Positions 30,341 through 40,503 of a stretch of 64,000 nt of DNA are shown piece by piece. Within the stretch, counting starts at the first letter, position 1. The number at the start of each line of letters is the position of its first letter. Origin of the DNA: Actinopolyspora biskrensis (GTDB lineage Bacteria; Actinomycetota; Actinomycetes; Mycobacteriales; Pseudonocardiaceae); contig NZ_JACBYW010000009.1 in the NCBI RefSeq assembly GCF_013408175.1, positions 62,001 to 126,000 of the forward strand, given 5' to 3'. The notes under the pieces were generated by a model. The model saw nothing but the letters and a program-made list of their open reading frames with translations, searched no databases and was not told where the DNA came from. The translations under genes and the position numbers were made by a program.

Positions 30341-30447
30341 GCCCGCGTCGGAGTGAGCCTCCTGATCGGGAGTTCCTGTCCGGGGGTTCGGCGCTGCGTT
30401 CCGAAGGGGAACTCTGCGCATTCCCGGGAGAAGGTTCCGTTCGAGGT

Positions 30448-30574
30448 GAGCGCTTCAGCCTATGCAGGAAGGGAAGCTCCGGTGCGTGAGTCGGATGCAT
30501 TGCGAGGCGGCAGGGCACCGTGGCGTGTCGCTGCTCGAGGTGCCCTCCGACGCAGCGAGGCGCCGACTCACGTG
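30448..30574. repeat. Intergenic repeat family A, copy 2
   Basis: About 127 bp closely matching 23835-23963 in the same orientation, with the same hairpin arms (GCGTGAGTCGG / CCGACTCACG and AGGGCAC / GTGCCCT). It is in the 502-bp gap between the pseudokinase gene and sigM, which otherwise contains only the family C copy. Confidence 0.75.
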
Positions 30575-30622
30575 CAGGCCGACCGGCAGGCTGCGCCAGC
30601 CGCGCCGGAGTGCCTCATCGGC

Positions 30623-32254
30623 TCAGGACTGTCCGGAGGTTCCCATCACCTCGATCTCGTCGATCTGGGAGCTGTAGCGGTCCCCGGAGGACAGCCCGGT
30701 GATCCACACGAGCACGTGCGAGGTCGGTTCGTCCGCTTTCACCGGTATCTCGGTGGTGCCGTCCTCCAGCTCTCCGGTGCCGATGACGTCGGCGTTCGAA
30801 AGGCTCGGCGAGGCGCTCGAAGCGCTGCGGACCTCCACTTCGGTCCCCGAGCTCGGGGACTGTATGTTCACTTCGCTGAGCTTCGACGGGGTCTCCAGCG
30901 TCAGGACGACCCCGATGCCGTTCTTGAACCCGGTCCCCAGCTGGTCGTTGTAGCTGTCGGTCTGCCAGTGCGTGCCGGGGTCCCCGTCGTGCACGTTGCC
31001 GACCTCGTCCTTGTGGTCGCGGTCCTTCTCGGTGACGAACACCTTCGAGTCGGACACCGAGACGGGTTTCGGCTGCTGCCGCGAGCCCTGGTCGGACTGC
31101 TCGCTCTGGGTGCTGCCGTCCTCGTCGGGGTTCAGCACCACCGGAGGACCGGAGGACCCCGAGCCGGCGAACAGGCCGATCAGGTTCGCCGCGAGCCAGC
31201 CGAGCACCACGACGGTGGCCACGGCGAGCACGCTGACGCTGAGCACGAGCTTGCGCCGCTTGGCCGGGTCGGGCTTGGGGTCCTCGCGGTTCCACACCTC
31301 GTTGCTGCGCGACTCGCCGCCGCCGGCCGGGGTGGAGTGCATGACGGTGTCGGCCGACTCCTGCTGGGCGTACTGCTCCAGCACCCGCAGGACGGCGGCG
31401 CCGGTGCGCACTCCTCCCGTGGTGCCGTGCGACTCGGGACTGCCGAGAGCGCGGGTGGACACCGTGGACAGTTCGAGCGGGACGGCCGGCCGCAACGTGC
31501 GCGGGGGGACGACGTTGCCCTCGGAGTCGGCCGGGGCGGAGGACACCCCTTCCGGCGCGCCGGGCAGGGCCCATCGTCCGGTCAGCAGCAGGTACAGCAC
31601 GGCCCCGAGCCCGCGGACGTCCTCCCCCGAGCCCGCATGGGGCATCGGTCCGGGAAACGCCATCCTGATCTCGCCGGAGGCGGTGACCCGCACCCGCTGG
31701 GGGTGGTCTATCCCCAGCACCAGACCCGCGTGGTGGGCGGCCTCCACCGCGGCGGCCAGGGGTTGCAGCAACCGCGCCGCCCCTCCGGGGGCCAGCGGGC
31801 CGTCCGAGATCAGTTCGGTCAGGTCGCTGCCGTGGGTCCATTCCGCGATGACGATGCCGAGCACCCCGTCCGGGTCGCCCGGTGAGTTGTGTACCACGTC
31901 GAGCACTCTGGCCACGCCGACGTGGTTGAAGGTGCTCGCGTGCATCGCCCGTTCGAGAGTGCGCCGCGCGTTGGCGGCCTGTTCGGCGTCGGCCCGGTCC
32001 CCCACGATGATGGTCAGCGCCACGTCGCGGCCCAGCACGCCGTCCTTGGCGCGCCAGAGCTGGGCGTTGCAGCGACTGTCCGAACCGACCTTGGCGAGCA
32101 GCCGATATCGTCCGTGGTCGAGCACGGCTCCCGGTGCGAGCGGCGGCTCCTGGGAGTGCCCCGCGTTCGCGGGACTCTCCTGGTGCACGGTGTTGTCGTA
32201 CTGGTTGGCGTCCTGCTGTCCGGCACCCGCCTGTCCGGTCGGTTTTCCGCTCAC
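30623..32254 (-). CDS. Membrane-anchored pseudokinase, MurJ partner
   Basis: A 543-residue protein: a Ser/Thr-kinase-like cytosolic domain (about 45-290), one transmembrane helix (about 337-362), and an extracellular beta-rich domain ending in SSQIDEIEVMGTSGQS that resembles a discoidin-type fold. Catalytic residues are lost: the VAIK Lys is Thr in VALTII, the HRD loop reads GIDHPQR, and the DFG region reads AFPG. In M. tuberculosis the same domain is fused to MurJ (Rv3910) and recruits FhaA after PknB phosphorylation; here it is a separate gene just after murJ. GTG 32254 has GGGAG 7 bp upstream. Confidence 0.9.
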   Translation of the reverse strand: MSGKPTGQAGAGQQDANQYDNTVHQESPANAGHSQEPPLAPGAVLDHGRYRLLAKVGSDSRCNAQLWRAKDGVLGRDVALTIIVGDRADAEQAANARRTLERAMHASTFNHVGVARVLDVVHNSPGDPDGVLGIVIAEWTHGSDLTELISDGPLAPGGAARLLQPLAAAVEAAHHAGLVLGIDHPQRVRVTASGEIRMAFPGPMPHAGSGEDVRGLGAVLYLLLTGRWALPGAPEGVSSAPADSEGNVVPPRTLRPAVPLELSTVSTRALGSPESHGTTGGVRTGAAVLRVLEQYAQQESADTVMHSTPAGGGESRSNEVWNREDPKPDPAKRRKLVLSVSVLAVATVVVLGWLAANLIGLFAGSGSSGPPVVLNPDEDGSTQSEQSDQGSRQQPKPVSVSDSKVFVTEKDRDHKDEVGNVHDGDPGTHWQTDSYNDQLGTGFKNGIGVVLTLETPSKLSEVNIQSPSSGTEVEVRSASSASPSLSNADVIGTGELEDGTTEIPVKADEPTSHVLVWITGLSSGDRYSSQIDEIEVMGTSGQS

Positions 32255-32402
32255 CTGCCGTCTCCCGATTCTTCCCGTCGGCGAAGATTCGCCGAACGCG
32301 ATCCCCGCTCGTGCCAGGGGCGTTTCCGCGGCCGGAAAAAGGCCGCCGCTCTCGTACGCCCCGCCGTAGAGACTCCCCGTCCGAGAGTACGTGACGCTGC
32401 CG

Positions 32403-34316
32403 TCACCGGCGACGCAGCAGACCGGTGATTCGGCTGAACGCGGGTTGCAGTTCGGCAACCCGCAGCAGCCACATCACGGCGAAGATGACAACCATTCCGC
32501 AGGCGCCGCCGGAAACCAGCCGCAGCCAGCCGCTCGCGAGACCGTCACCGGGAACCAGGCCGTCGACGCCGACGCTGATCAGCCACGCGACCAGCGCACC
32601 GACCACCGAGGCCAGCAGCGTACGCCCCAGGGTGCTCAGGAAGCGCCTGCTTCCGAGCGGCCCCAGCCGGGAGCGCAGCCAGAACTCGCCCACGAACGCA
32701 CCGACGACGAAGGTGAACGAATTGGTGAAGGTCAGCCCGAGGACCACGTTCTCCGGGGCGATGAGCGCTCCGACCGCGATCGCCATGAGCACCTTGAACA
32801 CGGTCATCACGACCATGATCAGCGTCGGGGTGCGCGCGTCCTTCATCGCGTAGAAGGCGCGCATCTGCATCATGGTGATCGCGAAGGGCAGCACGCCGAA
32901 GGAGGAGACGGCGAGGGCGAGGCCGAGCTGCTCGGTCGAACCGCTGCCGTCCTTGATGGAGAACAGCGCCACCGCGATCGGCACTCCCAGCGCGGTCATG
33001 ATCCCGCTGATCGGCAGCAGCGCGACCGTGGACAACCTGTTTCCCAGCGACAGGTCGTCGACCATCCGCGCGTGGTCCCTGTCGGCGGCCGCGGCGCTCA
33101 TGCGCGGCAGGATCGCGGTCATCACGGAGAAGCCGATCACGCCGTAGGGCAGTTGCAGCAGCATCCACACGTAGTTGTAGATGGCCCAGGACCCCGGATC
33201 GGAGGAGGTGGCCACCCGGGAGAGCGCGAGCAGGCCGATCTGGCTGACCCCCACGTAGCCGAGCATCCACAGCGTCATCCCGCCGAACTCGGAGAGCCTG
33301 GAGTCCCAGCCGAGCCGGGGCACGAAGCTCAGCCCGGTTTTGCGCAGCGCGGGCAGCTGGATGCACGCCTGGGCGAGCACACCGCAGCTCACCCCGATGC
33401 CGAGGGTCAGCAGGTGGGCGTCGCTCATCCGCACCGGGTCCAGGGTCAGCTCCCCCGGCAGCGCCCTGTAGACGAGCAGCGTGGCGATGATGACCACGTT
33501 GTTCAGCACGGGGGCCCACGCCGGGGGCCCGAAGACGCGTTTGGACTGCAGCAGTGCGCCGAACAGCGCGCTGGCCCCGTAGAACAGGATCTGCGGCAGC
33601 AGCAGGTAGGCGAGGCCGGTGGCCAGTTCCGGACTGGCCTTCTCCGAGTCGCCCATGTACAGCCACACCAGCCCGGGGGCGGCCAGCAGCGACAGCAGGG
33701 TGCCCGCCAGCAGCACCAGGCCGGAGGCGGCGAGCAGCTTCTGGACGTAGGCCTGCCCCCCGTCCTCGTCGGTCTTCTGCGCCCGCACGAGGACGGGGAC
33801 GATCACGCTGGTGAGCACACCGCCGATGAGCAGCTCGAAGATGCTGGTCGGGAGTGTGTTGGCCACCGTGAACGAGTCGTTGATCACGCCGAAGCTGACC
33901 GTGTAGGCCAGCACCAGTTTCCAGCCGAAGCCGGTGATGCGGCTGATCAGCGTGGCCACGGCCATCGAGCCGCTGGCCTTGAGCAGGGACTTCTTGCCCT
34001 CGGGCTCCTGCTCGGCCGCTTCGTGCTCCTCGTCCTCGGTGCCGGGGTGCTCGGACGTCCCGCTGCCGTGTGGTTCGCCCACTGTGGGGATCACCTCGGT
34101 GTGCTGTTCGGAGCGCACGTTGCCCGGGGTCCGCCCGAGTGCCGGGATCGGCTGGGTCAGTTCGTCGGCGTTGCCGGAGATGCCGTCCCGCTCCGGAAAC
34201 GCGGTTCCGGTCAGCGGACCGGCCACCCGCGGAATCGGTTCGGTCGGGTGAGCTTCCTCCTCACCGGGACCCCGCTGCTGGTAGTCGAGGGCTCCGGCGC
34301 GGTTGTCTCCGTTCAC
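32403..34316 (-). CDS. murJ: Lipid II flippase MurJ (MviN)
   Basis: A 637-residue MATE/MOP-type flippase that moves lipid II across the membrane for peptidoglycan synthesis. About 14 hydrophobic helices are visible. Conserved pieces include LISRITGFGWKLVLAYTVSF near the start of the membrane domain, and GVIGFSVMTAILPRMS. A hydrophilic, acidic N-terminal extension of about 115 residues precedes the first helix. The start is probably GTG 34316 with GAAGGA 8 bp upstream; TTG 34319 is one codon up. Followed after 148 bp by the pseudokinase gene. Confidence 0.95.
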   Translation of the reverse strand: MNGDNRAGALDYQQRGPGEEEAHPTEPIPRVAGPLTGTAFPERDGISGNADELTQPIPALGRTPGNVRSEQHTEVIPTVGEPHGSGTSEHPGTEDEEHEAAEQEPEGKKSLLKASGSMAVATLISRITGFGWKLVLAYTVSFGVINDSFTVANTLPTSIFELLIGGVLTSVIVPVLVRAQKTDEDGGQAYVQKLLAASGLVLLAGTLLSLLAAPGLVWLYMGDSEKASPELATGLAYLLLPQILFYGASALFGALLQSKRVFGPPAWAPVLNNVVIIATLLVYRALPGELTLDPVRMSDAHLLTLGIGVSCGVLAQACIQLPALRKTGLSFVPRLGWDSRLSEFGGMTLWMLGYVGVSQIGLLALSRVATSSDPGSWAIYNYVWMLLQLPYGVIGFSVMTAILPRMSAAAADRDHARMVDDLSLGNRLSTVALLPISGIMTALGVPIAVALFSIKDGSGSTEQLGLALAVSSFGVLPFAITMMQMRAFYAMKDARTPTLIMVVMTVFKVLMAIAVGALIAPENVVLGLTFTNSFTFVVGAFVGEFWLRSRLGPLGSRRFLSTLGRTLLASVVGALVAWLISVGVDGLVPGDGLASGWLRLVSGGACGMVVIFAVMWLLRVAELQPAFSRITGLLRRR

Positions 34317-34631
34317 CAACTCATTCCTTCGCTCGGTGTGCGCACCCGTGCGTGTACAACCCGGCCATGTTAGCGAAAGTGACCCCTCCGACGAGCGTTC
34401 TCGCCGAGTGTCCGGGTGCCGAGAGGCCGGGGCCTTCACCTGAAAGCACGATGATCCCGACGGGTGCCGGAGATCGTTTCCGGGCAGGAGGCCCCCGCAA
34501 AGGCTCTCACTGAGGTTCTCCGGCCGAGTCGACGGTCGGGGTGTTCTTTCGCGCGGGCGGCGCCGAGACGAGCACGCTGCCCACCGGCACCGCCGAGCGG
34601 GCACCCTGCCGTCCCGAGCGGAGAACTTCGA
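34317..34631. other. Gap between DUF6049 gene and murJ
   Basis: 315 bp without a supported gene or a clear promoter or terminator. The murJ frame stays open across part of it, but the sequence there has no family similarity and no better ribosome site. Confidence 0.4.
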
Positions 34632-37106
34632 TCAGCTTCGCCGCGGATCGTTGTCGGTGGCCGGTTCGCCGGTCCCCCGCTCGGGCGGGCCGCCGTCGCC
34701 CCCCGGACGGGGAGCCTCCTCATCGGGGGACGTCTCGGAGGGAGCGGGGTTGTCCTCCTCGGGTGTGGCCTCGGTCTCCCCGGTGTCCGGGGAGTCCCCC
34801 GGTCCGTTCGGGTCCGTTCCGTCCCCGCCGGTCGAGCCGCCGTCGCCCGAGCCGTTGCCGCGGGAGCGGATCCTGCGCACGATGCGGCGGGCCGACAGCA
34901 GCACGAGCAGCGCGGCCGCGGTGATCGTGAGGATCAGGGGCACCGTCCCGTAGGCGTTGGAGTCGACCCGCAGCCTGCGCGTCTGGCCCAGTTTGGCCCC
35001 TCCTTCGGTGCGCAGGGTCACGTCCACGGTGAACTTGCCCGAACGTTCCACGGTGGTTTCCGGCAGGAAGAGCCGACTGCCGTTGGCGGGCACCTTGAGC
35101 ACCCCGAGGTCGTCGACCTGGACCCCCGGCGGGCTGTCGACGTGCAGCTTGAACCGGACGTTGACCGGCAGGTCGTTCTGCACCGTGACGAGGATCTTGC
35201 CCTGCGAGGAGGTCAGCGTTATCTGGCCCTCGAACTTGGCCGTGTGCACTCCGTCCAGCACCCCTTCGAGGGTTCGGCTGGCCACGTCGACCCAGTGGGA
35301 CGCGGCTTCCCCGTTGCCCCGCCACGCGCTGGACGCCCCGTGCAACAGCCCGTTGCGCAGCGGGGTGGTAACTCTTGCCGGGTCCACGTTCAACGCGGGC
35401 TCGCGCTCCGCGGCGCTGTACAGCTGGCCGACCTTGTAGTTCTGCGCGGCGAGTTCGTCCAGCACCGACGGCGGGATCTCGGCTCGCTCGCTGCTGGCGG
35501 GGTACGTGGGCGAGACCCGCTGCGGGGCTTCGCCGGTGGACGAGGTGGACGTGTCCGCGGAGGAGTCGCCGCCCGTGTCGCCCGATTCCGCCGAAGGAAG
35601 CGGTTCCGGCCGCACGTAACCGGCCTTCCCCAGGCTCCGCAGTCCGGAGAGGAACCCGCGCAGTTCCGCTCCGTCCGGGTTCCACCTGCGTGGCGGGGCG
35701 ATGATCGTGCCGCCCTCCACGGCGGCCGTGTTCGCCCGGAAGGTCAGCGCGGCCAGCCCGTCGAGCACCGAGGGCATCCCGTCCCCGGCGGGGGCCAGTC
35801 CGGTCGAGCCACCCGCCTGCTGCCCCCGTGCCGGGTTCAGCGCGTCGGCGACCAGCGGGTCGATCTTGCGGGCGGTGGGGGCGTAGTCCGGGTTTCCGGT
35901 GTTCAGCCGCACGGGGCGCAGCGTGCCGCTGGTGCCGGCCAGCGAGTCGGGGTGCATCAGCACGCTGCGCACGGGGGTGTCGGCCAGCTGGGAGGCGGTC
36001 GAGCGGTCGAGGGCGCCGTCGGCGGGCCAGAGGACGTCGTCGCGGACCGCGACGCCGAGCTCGCTGCTTATCAGCCCGGAACCGTCCATCGAACCCCGGA
36101 TCAGGTCCGGCAGCCCGGCCCGGGCCAGCGCGACCAGGTCGGCGTCGCTGTACGGGAGGGAGAGCACGCAGCGCCCCCCGACGGTTTCCCGCAGCCGGTT
36201 CAGCCAGTCCGCGGCGGCTCGTGAGCCGGTGCCGCGCACGGTCTCGCCGCTCTGCTCGCGCACCTGGTACCCCTCGGCCATGGCCTTGGCCGTGACTATC
36301 AGGTCGGGGTCGATCGCGAAGCAGACGCTCTTTCCGAGTTCGGAGTCGGCCGGAACCTCCTCGGAGACGGCGTCGACGAGCTCGGAGAGCCGGCCGCCCG
36401 GGGCCAGCGATTTCGCGAGGCGGTCGTCGGTGAGGATGGTCGGCCGTCCCGGCAGTTGCTCCTGCGCCATGTGCGGGTAGTCGACCAGCGGTATCAGCGT
36501 GGTGATGCCGGTGCTTTGCGAGGGCGGCTCGGTGGAGCCACCGGGTAAGGACAGCACCGGGAGCATGAAGTTCGCGGAGCCGACCCTGGCCCTGCGTTGC
36601 GGGGCCAGGTCACCGTTGACGTTGAGCAGCAGGGGGTAGACCCCGGGGCGCTCCAGGCCCAGCGACTGCGGACCGGTCCCCTTCAGCTCGACGCGCAGCT
36701 CGAACGAGGTGCGCTGCCCCGGTGCGAGGTTGTCGGCCACCGTTGTGAAACGGGTGCGGGTCGAGGTCTTCGCTCCGCCGCGCATCGCCTCGACCAGGCT
36801 GGGGCGCGTCGCACGCGGTTCGCCGCGTTCCAGGCGCATTTCGAGCTCGTCGATCGCCTCGTCGCCGTTGTTGCGCAGAGTCCCGGCGATCTCGAGGAAG
36901 GGTTCGGAGCCGGAGCGGACCACTTCGGGGGTGACCGAGGACACGTCGATTCCGACCTGTTCACCCGGCTGCGCGGTCGCTTCGGGAGCTGCGGGGGCGA
37001 ACGCCGTGAGCAGGACTCCGATCACGGCGACCAGTGCGGCCTTCGTCCACGTTCGCACGCGCACGGGGTTCTCCGGCGTGTGCGCGCCGCCCAGCTGCGG
37101 GCTCAT
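34632..37106 (-). CDS. DUF6049 family secreted, membrane-anchored protein
   Basis: An 824-residue protein equivalent in position to Rv3909 of M. tuberculosis. A signal-type segment (about 22-45, [23 protein letters not shown]) leads into a large extracellular region with beta-sandwich-like parts ([15 protein letters not shown] and later [19 protein letters not shown]). One C-terminal transmembrane helix (about 722-745) precedes a short cytosolic acidic, Pro-rich tail. Function unknown; conserved synteny with murJ and cwlM suggests envelope work. The ATG has GGAG 5 bp upstream and overlaps the mutT4 stop (ATGA). Confidence 0.88.
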   Translation of the reverse strand: MSPQLGGAHTPENPVRVRTWTKAALVAVIGVLLTAFAPAAPEATAQPGEQVGIDVSSVTPEVVRSGSEPFLEIAGTLRNNGDEAIDELEMRLERGEPRATRPSLVEAMRGGAKTSTRTRFTTVADNLAPGQRTSFELRVELKGTGPQSLGLERPGVYPLLLNVNGDLAPQRRARVGSANFMLPVLSLPGGSTEPPSQSTGITTLIPLVDYPHMAQEQLPGRPTILTDDRLAKSLAPGGRLSELVDAVSEEVPADSELGKSVCFAIDPDLIVTAKAMAEGYQVREQSGETVRGTGSRAAADWLNRLRETVGGRCVLSLPYSDADLVALARAGLPDLIRGSMDGSGLISSELGVAVRDDVLWPADGALDRSTASQLADTPVRSVLMHPDSLAGTSGTLRPVRLNTGNPDYAPTARKIDPLVADALNPARGQQAGGSTGLAPAGDGMPSVLDGLAALTFRANTAAVEGGTIIAPPRRWNPDGAELRGFLSGLRSLGKAGYVRPEPLPSAESGDTGGDSSADTSTSSTGEAPQRVSPTYPASSERAEIPPSVLDELAAQNYKVGQLYSAAEREPALNVDPARVTTPLRNGLLHGASSAWRGNGEAASHWVDVASRTLEGVLDGVHTAKFEGQITLTSSQGKILVTVQNDLPVNVRFKLHVDSPPGVQVDDLGVLKVPANGSRLFLPETTVERSGKFTVDVTLRTEGGAKLGQTRRLRVDSNAYGTVPLILTITAAALLVLLSARRIVRRIRSRGNGSGDGGSTGGDGTDPNGPGDSPDTGETEATPEEDNPAPSETSPDEEAPRPGGDGGPPERGTGEPATDNDPRRS

Positions 37107-37636
37107 CCGTGCTCCGTCCAGCTACCGAACTCCGCGCTGCCCGGAGCGTTCCCGAACAGCGTGATCACGTGCCGCACGAGCCTGCGCTCGTCGGCATAGG
37201 CCAGGATCTCGTCCAGTTCACCCAGCGGCACCCATGCCACCTCGGTGACCTCCACGTCCTCGTCGGAAAGCTCGCCGCCCGTGGCGACGAGCAGGAAGTG
37301 GTGCACGGTCTTGTGCACCTTCCTGTTGTCGGCGACGAACCAGTAGTCGATCGTCCCGATCGGGCGGACCGCCCGTCCGATGATGCCGGTCTCCTCGGCC
37401 ACCTCGCGGACGGCGGTCTCCTCCGGAGTCTCTCCCGGCTCGATGTGGCCCTTGGGCAGGGACCACAGCAGTCGCCGTTGACGGTCCAGTCTCCCGATGA
37501 CGGCCGCGTGCCGTTTCGAGGCGTCGACGACCAGTCCGCCCGCCGACGTCTCGTCCACGGTCCGCAACCTGCGTCGCCGGCGCGGGCTCCGACGCTTTGG
37601 TCCGGATCCGCCGGAACCACCGGGCGGGGGAGGCAT
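37103..37636 (-). CDS. mutT4: Nudix hydrolase, MutT4-like
   Basis: A 177-residue Nudix hydrolase. The Nudix box at 63-85 is complete: [23 protein letters not shown] matches GX5EX7REUXEEXGU. The N-terminal 25 residues are Pro, Gly and Arg-rich. It corresponds to Rv3908; those proteins hydrolyse nucleoside or dinucleoside phosphates, but the substrate is not deducible. It starts the murJ-side transcription unit, divergent from pcnA, and its stop overlaps the DUF6049 start. Confidence 0.93.
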   Translation of the reverse strand: MPPPPGGSGGSGPKRRSPRRRRRLRTVDETSAGGLVVDASKRHAAVIGRLDRQRRLLWSLPKGHIEPGETPEETAVREVAEETGIIGRAVRPIGTIDYWFVADNRKVHKTVHHFLLVATGGELSDEDVEVTEVAWVPLGELDEILAYADERRLVRHVITLFGNAPGSAEFGSWTEHG

Positions 37637-37971
37637 GGGGCCGATGGTAATGCGATTCGGCGGTTAATCGTCGTTCTTGACAACTCACCGTGGTTCGACG
37701 TGTCGTGCGGCTGGTTTCTCTCCGACCCGTTCGGTGGAGAGCTCCGGTCGCGGTTGATCATTTCATCGTCGCCGTGCGTGTTCGTGGGTGGTTTGCCCAG
37801 GACCGGAAAAGGTGAGCTCGAACCGGCCGGGGTCTTCCTCGCGGGGCGGTCGGAGCGGAACCTCCCGCCGCGCCCGGGCCGGAGCTCGCGGAGTGACGAC
37901 TCACCGGCGCGGAACACCGTTCGCGGTGACCGCCGTGGGCCGTCGCGGGATGGCCGATACCCTGGTCTGCC
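37637..37971. promoter_or_regulatory. Divergent mutT4 / pcnA promoter region
   Basis: 335 bp between two divergent operons, so both promoters must be here. The part nearest mutT4 (37637-37700) is relatively AT-rich and contains GGTTAATCGTCG and TTGACAAC (37677-37684). Exact promoter elements are not clear. Confidence 0.5.
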
Positions 37972-39510
37972 GTGTCCCCTTCCGTGTTCGACGCCGCCGA
38001 CTCCGATTACGGTCCACGAGCCTCCGCCGCGCAGTCGCCGGGTGCCGGTGCGGACCCGGCACGAACGGCGCGGCACAACGCGGTCGAGGAGCTGCTGAGG
38101 CAGGCACCGGTCGCCGAGGAACTGGCGCGCCGCTTCGCCGCTTCCGGCTTCACGCTCTACATCGTGGGCGGCAGCGTCCGCGACGCGCTGCTCGGCAGGC
38201 TCGGTGGCGACCTGGACTTCACCACCGAGGCGCGCCCCGAGCAGGTGCAGGGACTGCTGGAGGAGTGGGCCGAGACGGTCTGGGACACCGGCATCGAGTT
38301 CGGCACGGTGGGCGCCTACCGGCGGGGGGTGACGGTCGAGATCACCACCTTCCGCGCCGACACCTACGACCGCTCCAGCCGCAACCCCGAGGTGGTTTTC
38401 GGGGACTCGATCGACGGGGACCTGTTCCGGAGGGACTTCACCGTCAACGCGATGGCCGTCGAGCTCGCGGAACGGGAGCTCGTCGACCCGCACGACGGGC
38501 TGCGCGACGTGATCCAGCAGCGGCTGGACACCCCGGCCACCCCGGAGGAGTCCTTCGCCGACGATCCGCTGCGGATGATGCGCGCGGCGCGGTTCGCGGC
38601 GCAGCTCGGCTTCGAGCCCGCCGAGCGGGTGCTGGAGGCGATGCGCCGGATGGCCGACGAGATCGAGCGGATCACCCCGGAGCGGATACAGGCCGAGCTG
38701 TCCAAGCTGCTGTGCGGGCGGCATCCGCGCAGGGGAATCGAACTGCTGGTCGACACGGGACTGGCCGATCACGTGCTTCCCGAGCTGCCCGCGATGCGGC
38801 TGGAGATCGACGAGCACCACCAGCACAAGGACGTCTACCTGCACTCGCTCGTGGTGCTGGACCAGGCCGTCGACCTGGAACGGGCCGATGACCCGGAGGG
38901 CGAGCCGGACCTGACGCTGCGGCTGGCGGCGCTGCTGCACGACATCGGCAAACCCGCCACGCGCCGCTTCGAACCGGGCGGCGGGGTCAGCTTCCACCAC
39001 CACGAGGTGGTCGGCGCCAAGATGACCCGCAAGCGGCTGCGCGCCCTGCGTTATTCGAAGGACACCATCGCCGACGTGTCCAACCTCGTCTACCTGCACC
39101 TGCGGTTCCACGGTTACGGCGAGGGCAACTGGACCGACTCCGCGGTGCGGCGCTACGTCAACGACGCCGGTCACCTGCTGCAGCGGTTGCACAAGCTGGT
39201 GCGGGCCGACTGCACCACCCGCAACAAGCGCAAGGCGCGTGCCCTGCAGCGCGCCTACGACGATCTGGAAGCGCGGATCCAGCGCATCGCCGAGGAGGAG
39301 GACCTCGCCAAGGTGCGGCCGGATCTGGACGGCAACGAGATCATCGAGCTGCTCGGCGTGAGCCCCGGTCCCGTCGTGGGCCGCGCCTGGCGCCACCTGA
39401 AGGACGTTCGGCTCGACCAGGGGCCGCTGGGGCGGGAGGACGCCGTCGCCGAGCTGTACCGCTGGGCGCGCGCGGAGGGCGTCCTGCCGTCCGAGGGCGG
39501 TCCCGGCTGA
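37972..39510 (+). CDS. pcnA: CCA tRNA nucleotidyltransferase
   Basis: A 512-residue class II nucleotidyltransferase that adds or repairs the CCA end of tRNAs, needed since the tRNA genes here do not encode CCA. The active site has GGSVRD at 66-71 and GDLDFTT with D80 and D82. The basic RRDFTVNAMA and the RNA-binding block DDPLRMMRAARFAAQLGF follow. An HD domain with LLHDIGKP lies near residue 322. The start is GTG 37972. It is the Rv3907c equivalent, divergent from mutT4 as in Mycobacterium. Confidence 0.96.
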   Translation: MSPSVFDAADSDYGPRASAAQSPGAGADPARTARHNAVEELLRQAPVAEELARRFAASGFTLYIVGGSVRDALLGRLGGDLDFTTEARPEQVQGLLEEWAETVWDTGIEFGTVGAYRRGVTVEITTFRADTYDRSSRNPEVVFGDSIDGDLFRRDFTVNAMAVELAERELVDPHDGLRDVIQQRLDTPATPEESFADDPLRMMRAARFAAQLGFEPAERVLEAMRRMADEIERITPERIQAELSKLLCGRHPRRGIELLVDTGLADHVLPELPAMRLEIDEHHQHKDVYLHSLVVLDQAVDLERADDPEGEPDLTLRLAALLHDIGKPATRRFEPGGGVSFHHHEVVGAKMTRKRLRALRYSKDTIADVSNLVYLHLRFHGYGEGNWTDSAVRRYVNDAGHLLQRLHKLVRADCTTRNKRKARALQRAYDDLEARIQRIAEEEDLAKVRPDLDGNEIIELLGVSPGPVVGRAWRHLKDVRLDQGPLGREDAVAELYRWARAEGVLPSEGGPG

Positions 39511-39575
39511 GGTTCGGGGGTTCCTGGCACTCGGTCCAGTTACGGCGATCCCCAAAGTGGCTTCGGAGTGAGATC

Positions 39576-40157
39576 ATGCCGGGCGTGGGAACCGACGCGG
39601 ACGTGAAACCGGGGACGCTGCTCGTGGCGGCGCCGACCCTGTACGACGACAACTTCCGCCGGGCGGTGGTGTTCGTCATCCACCATCACGAGGAAGGAAC
39701 CCTCGGCGTGGTGCTCAACCGGCCGAGCGAGATACCGGTGCACGACGTGCTGCCCAAGTGGGCCGAGCACTCCAGCGAGCCGCAGTCCCTGTTCGTGGGC
39801 GGACCGGTGGACCAGCGCACCGCGATCTGCCTCGCCGCGCTGCGCACCGGGGTGGAGACCGGAGAGCTGGAGGGGATCGTCGGGGTGAACGGGCCGGTCG
39901 GGCTGGTCGACCTCGAACAGGACCCGGACGAGCTGGCCGGGCTGGCCAGGGGGATGCGCTTCTTCGCCGGTTACGCGGGCTGGGGCAAGCAGCAGCTGGA
40001 AGGTGAGATCGAGCGCGGGGACTGGCACGTGATCCCGGCGCTGCCGGAGGACGTGATCGCCGACCCCTCGGTGAACCTGTGGGGGCGGGTGCTGCGCAGG
40101 CAGGGGCCGCCGCTGGCCTTCCTGGCCACGCACCCCGGAGACGTCCAGCTGAACTGA
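39576..40157 (+). CDS. YqgE/AlgH family protein (DUF179)
   Basis: A 193-residue DUF179 protein. Typical blocks are PGTLLVAAPTLYDDNFRRAV, then LNRPSEIPVHDVLP, LFVGGPV and RFFAGYAGWGKQQLEGEI. It is cytosolic with no known enzyme activity; AlgH in Pseudomonas affects alginate regulation, but that role cannot be carried over. It equals Rv0038, which likewise sits near leuS. It is 65 bp after pcnA in the same direction, so cotranscription is possible. Confidence 0.93.
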   Translation: MPGVGTDADVKPGTLLVAAPTLYDDNFRRAVVFVIHHHEEGTLGVVLNRPSEIPVHDVLPKWAEHSSEPQSLFVGGPVDQRTAICLAALRTGVETGELEGIVGVNGPVGLVDLEQDPDELAGLARGMRFFAGYAGWGKQQLEGEIERGDWHVIPALPEDVIADPSVNLWGRVLRRQGPPLAFLATHPGDVQLN

Positions 40158-40180
40158 CGTTTTTGCCTCGGGCGGCTCGG

Positions 40181-40329
40181 CCTGCGTAGGCGGTTGCGTG
40201 GCGGAACCTCAGTCGGCGCCCGGCTGCGGGTGCCCCGACATCGGGTAGCCACCTACACAACGTCGGGGCCGTCCTCACCGGGCACTCGACTGAGACCCCG
40301 CGGCGGTGCGGGTTGCTCGGGCTCAGAGC
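40181..40329. repeat. Intergenic repeat family C, long copy 2
   Basis: About 149 bp with the same orientation and layout as 30191-30340: GCGTAGGCGGTTGCGTGGCGG, AACCTCAGTCGG, inner stem GCCCCGAC / GTCGGGGC around CATCGGGTAGCC, then GACTGAGACCCCGCGG. It fills much of the 346-bp gap between the YqgE gene and the SdpI-like gene. Confidence 0.75.
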
Positions 40330-40503
40330 ACCTGCGTCGGACGGAGCCTTTCTGCTGAAAGTTCCTGGCGGAATCCCGGCGGCTTCGGGACCCGCGCGGT
40401 GCCGACTGCGCAGGCCCGTAAGCGCCTGCGTTGGCGTGGATCCCCTCGGTTGGGAGTTCCTGTCCGGGTTCTCGGTAGCTCGATTCGTTCGCGGCGGTGC
40501 CGG

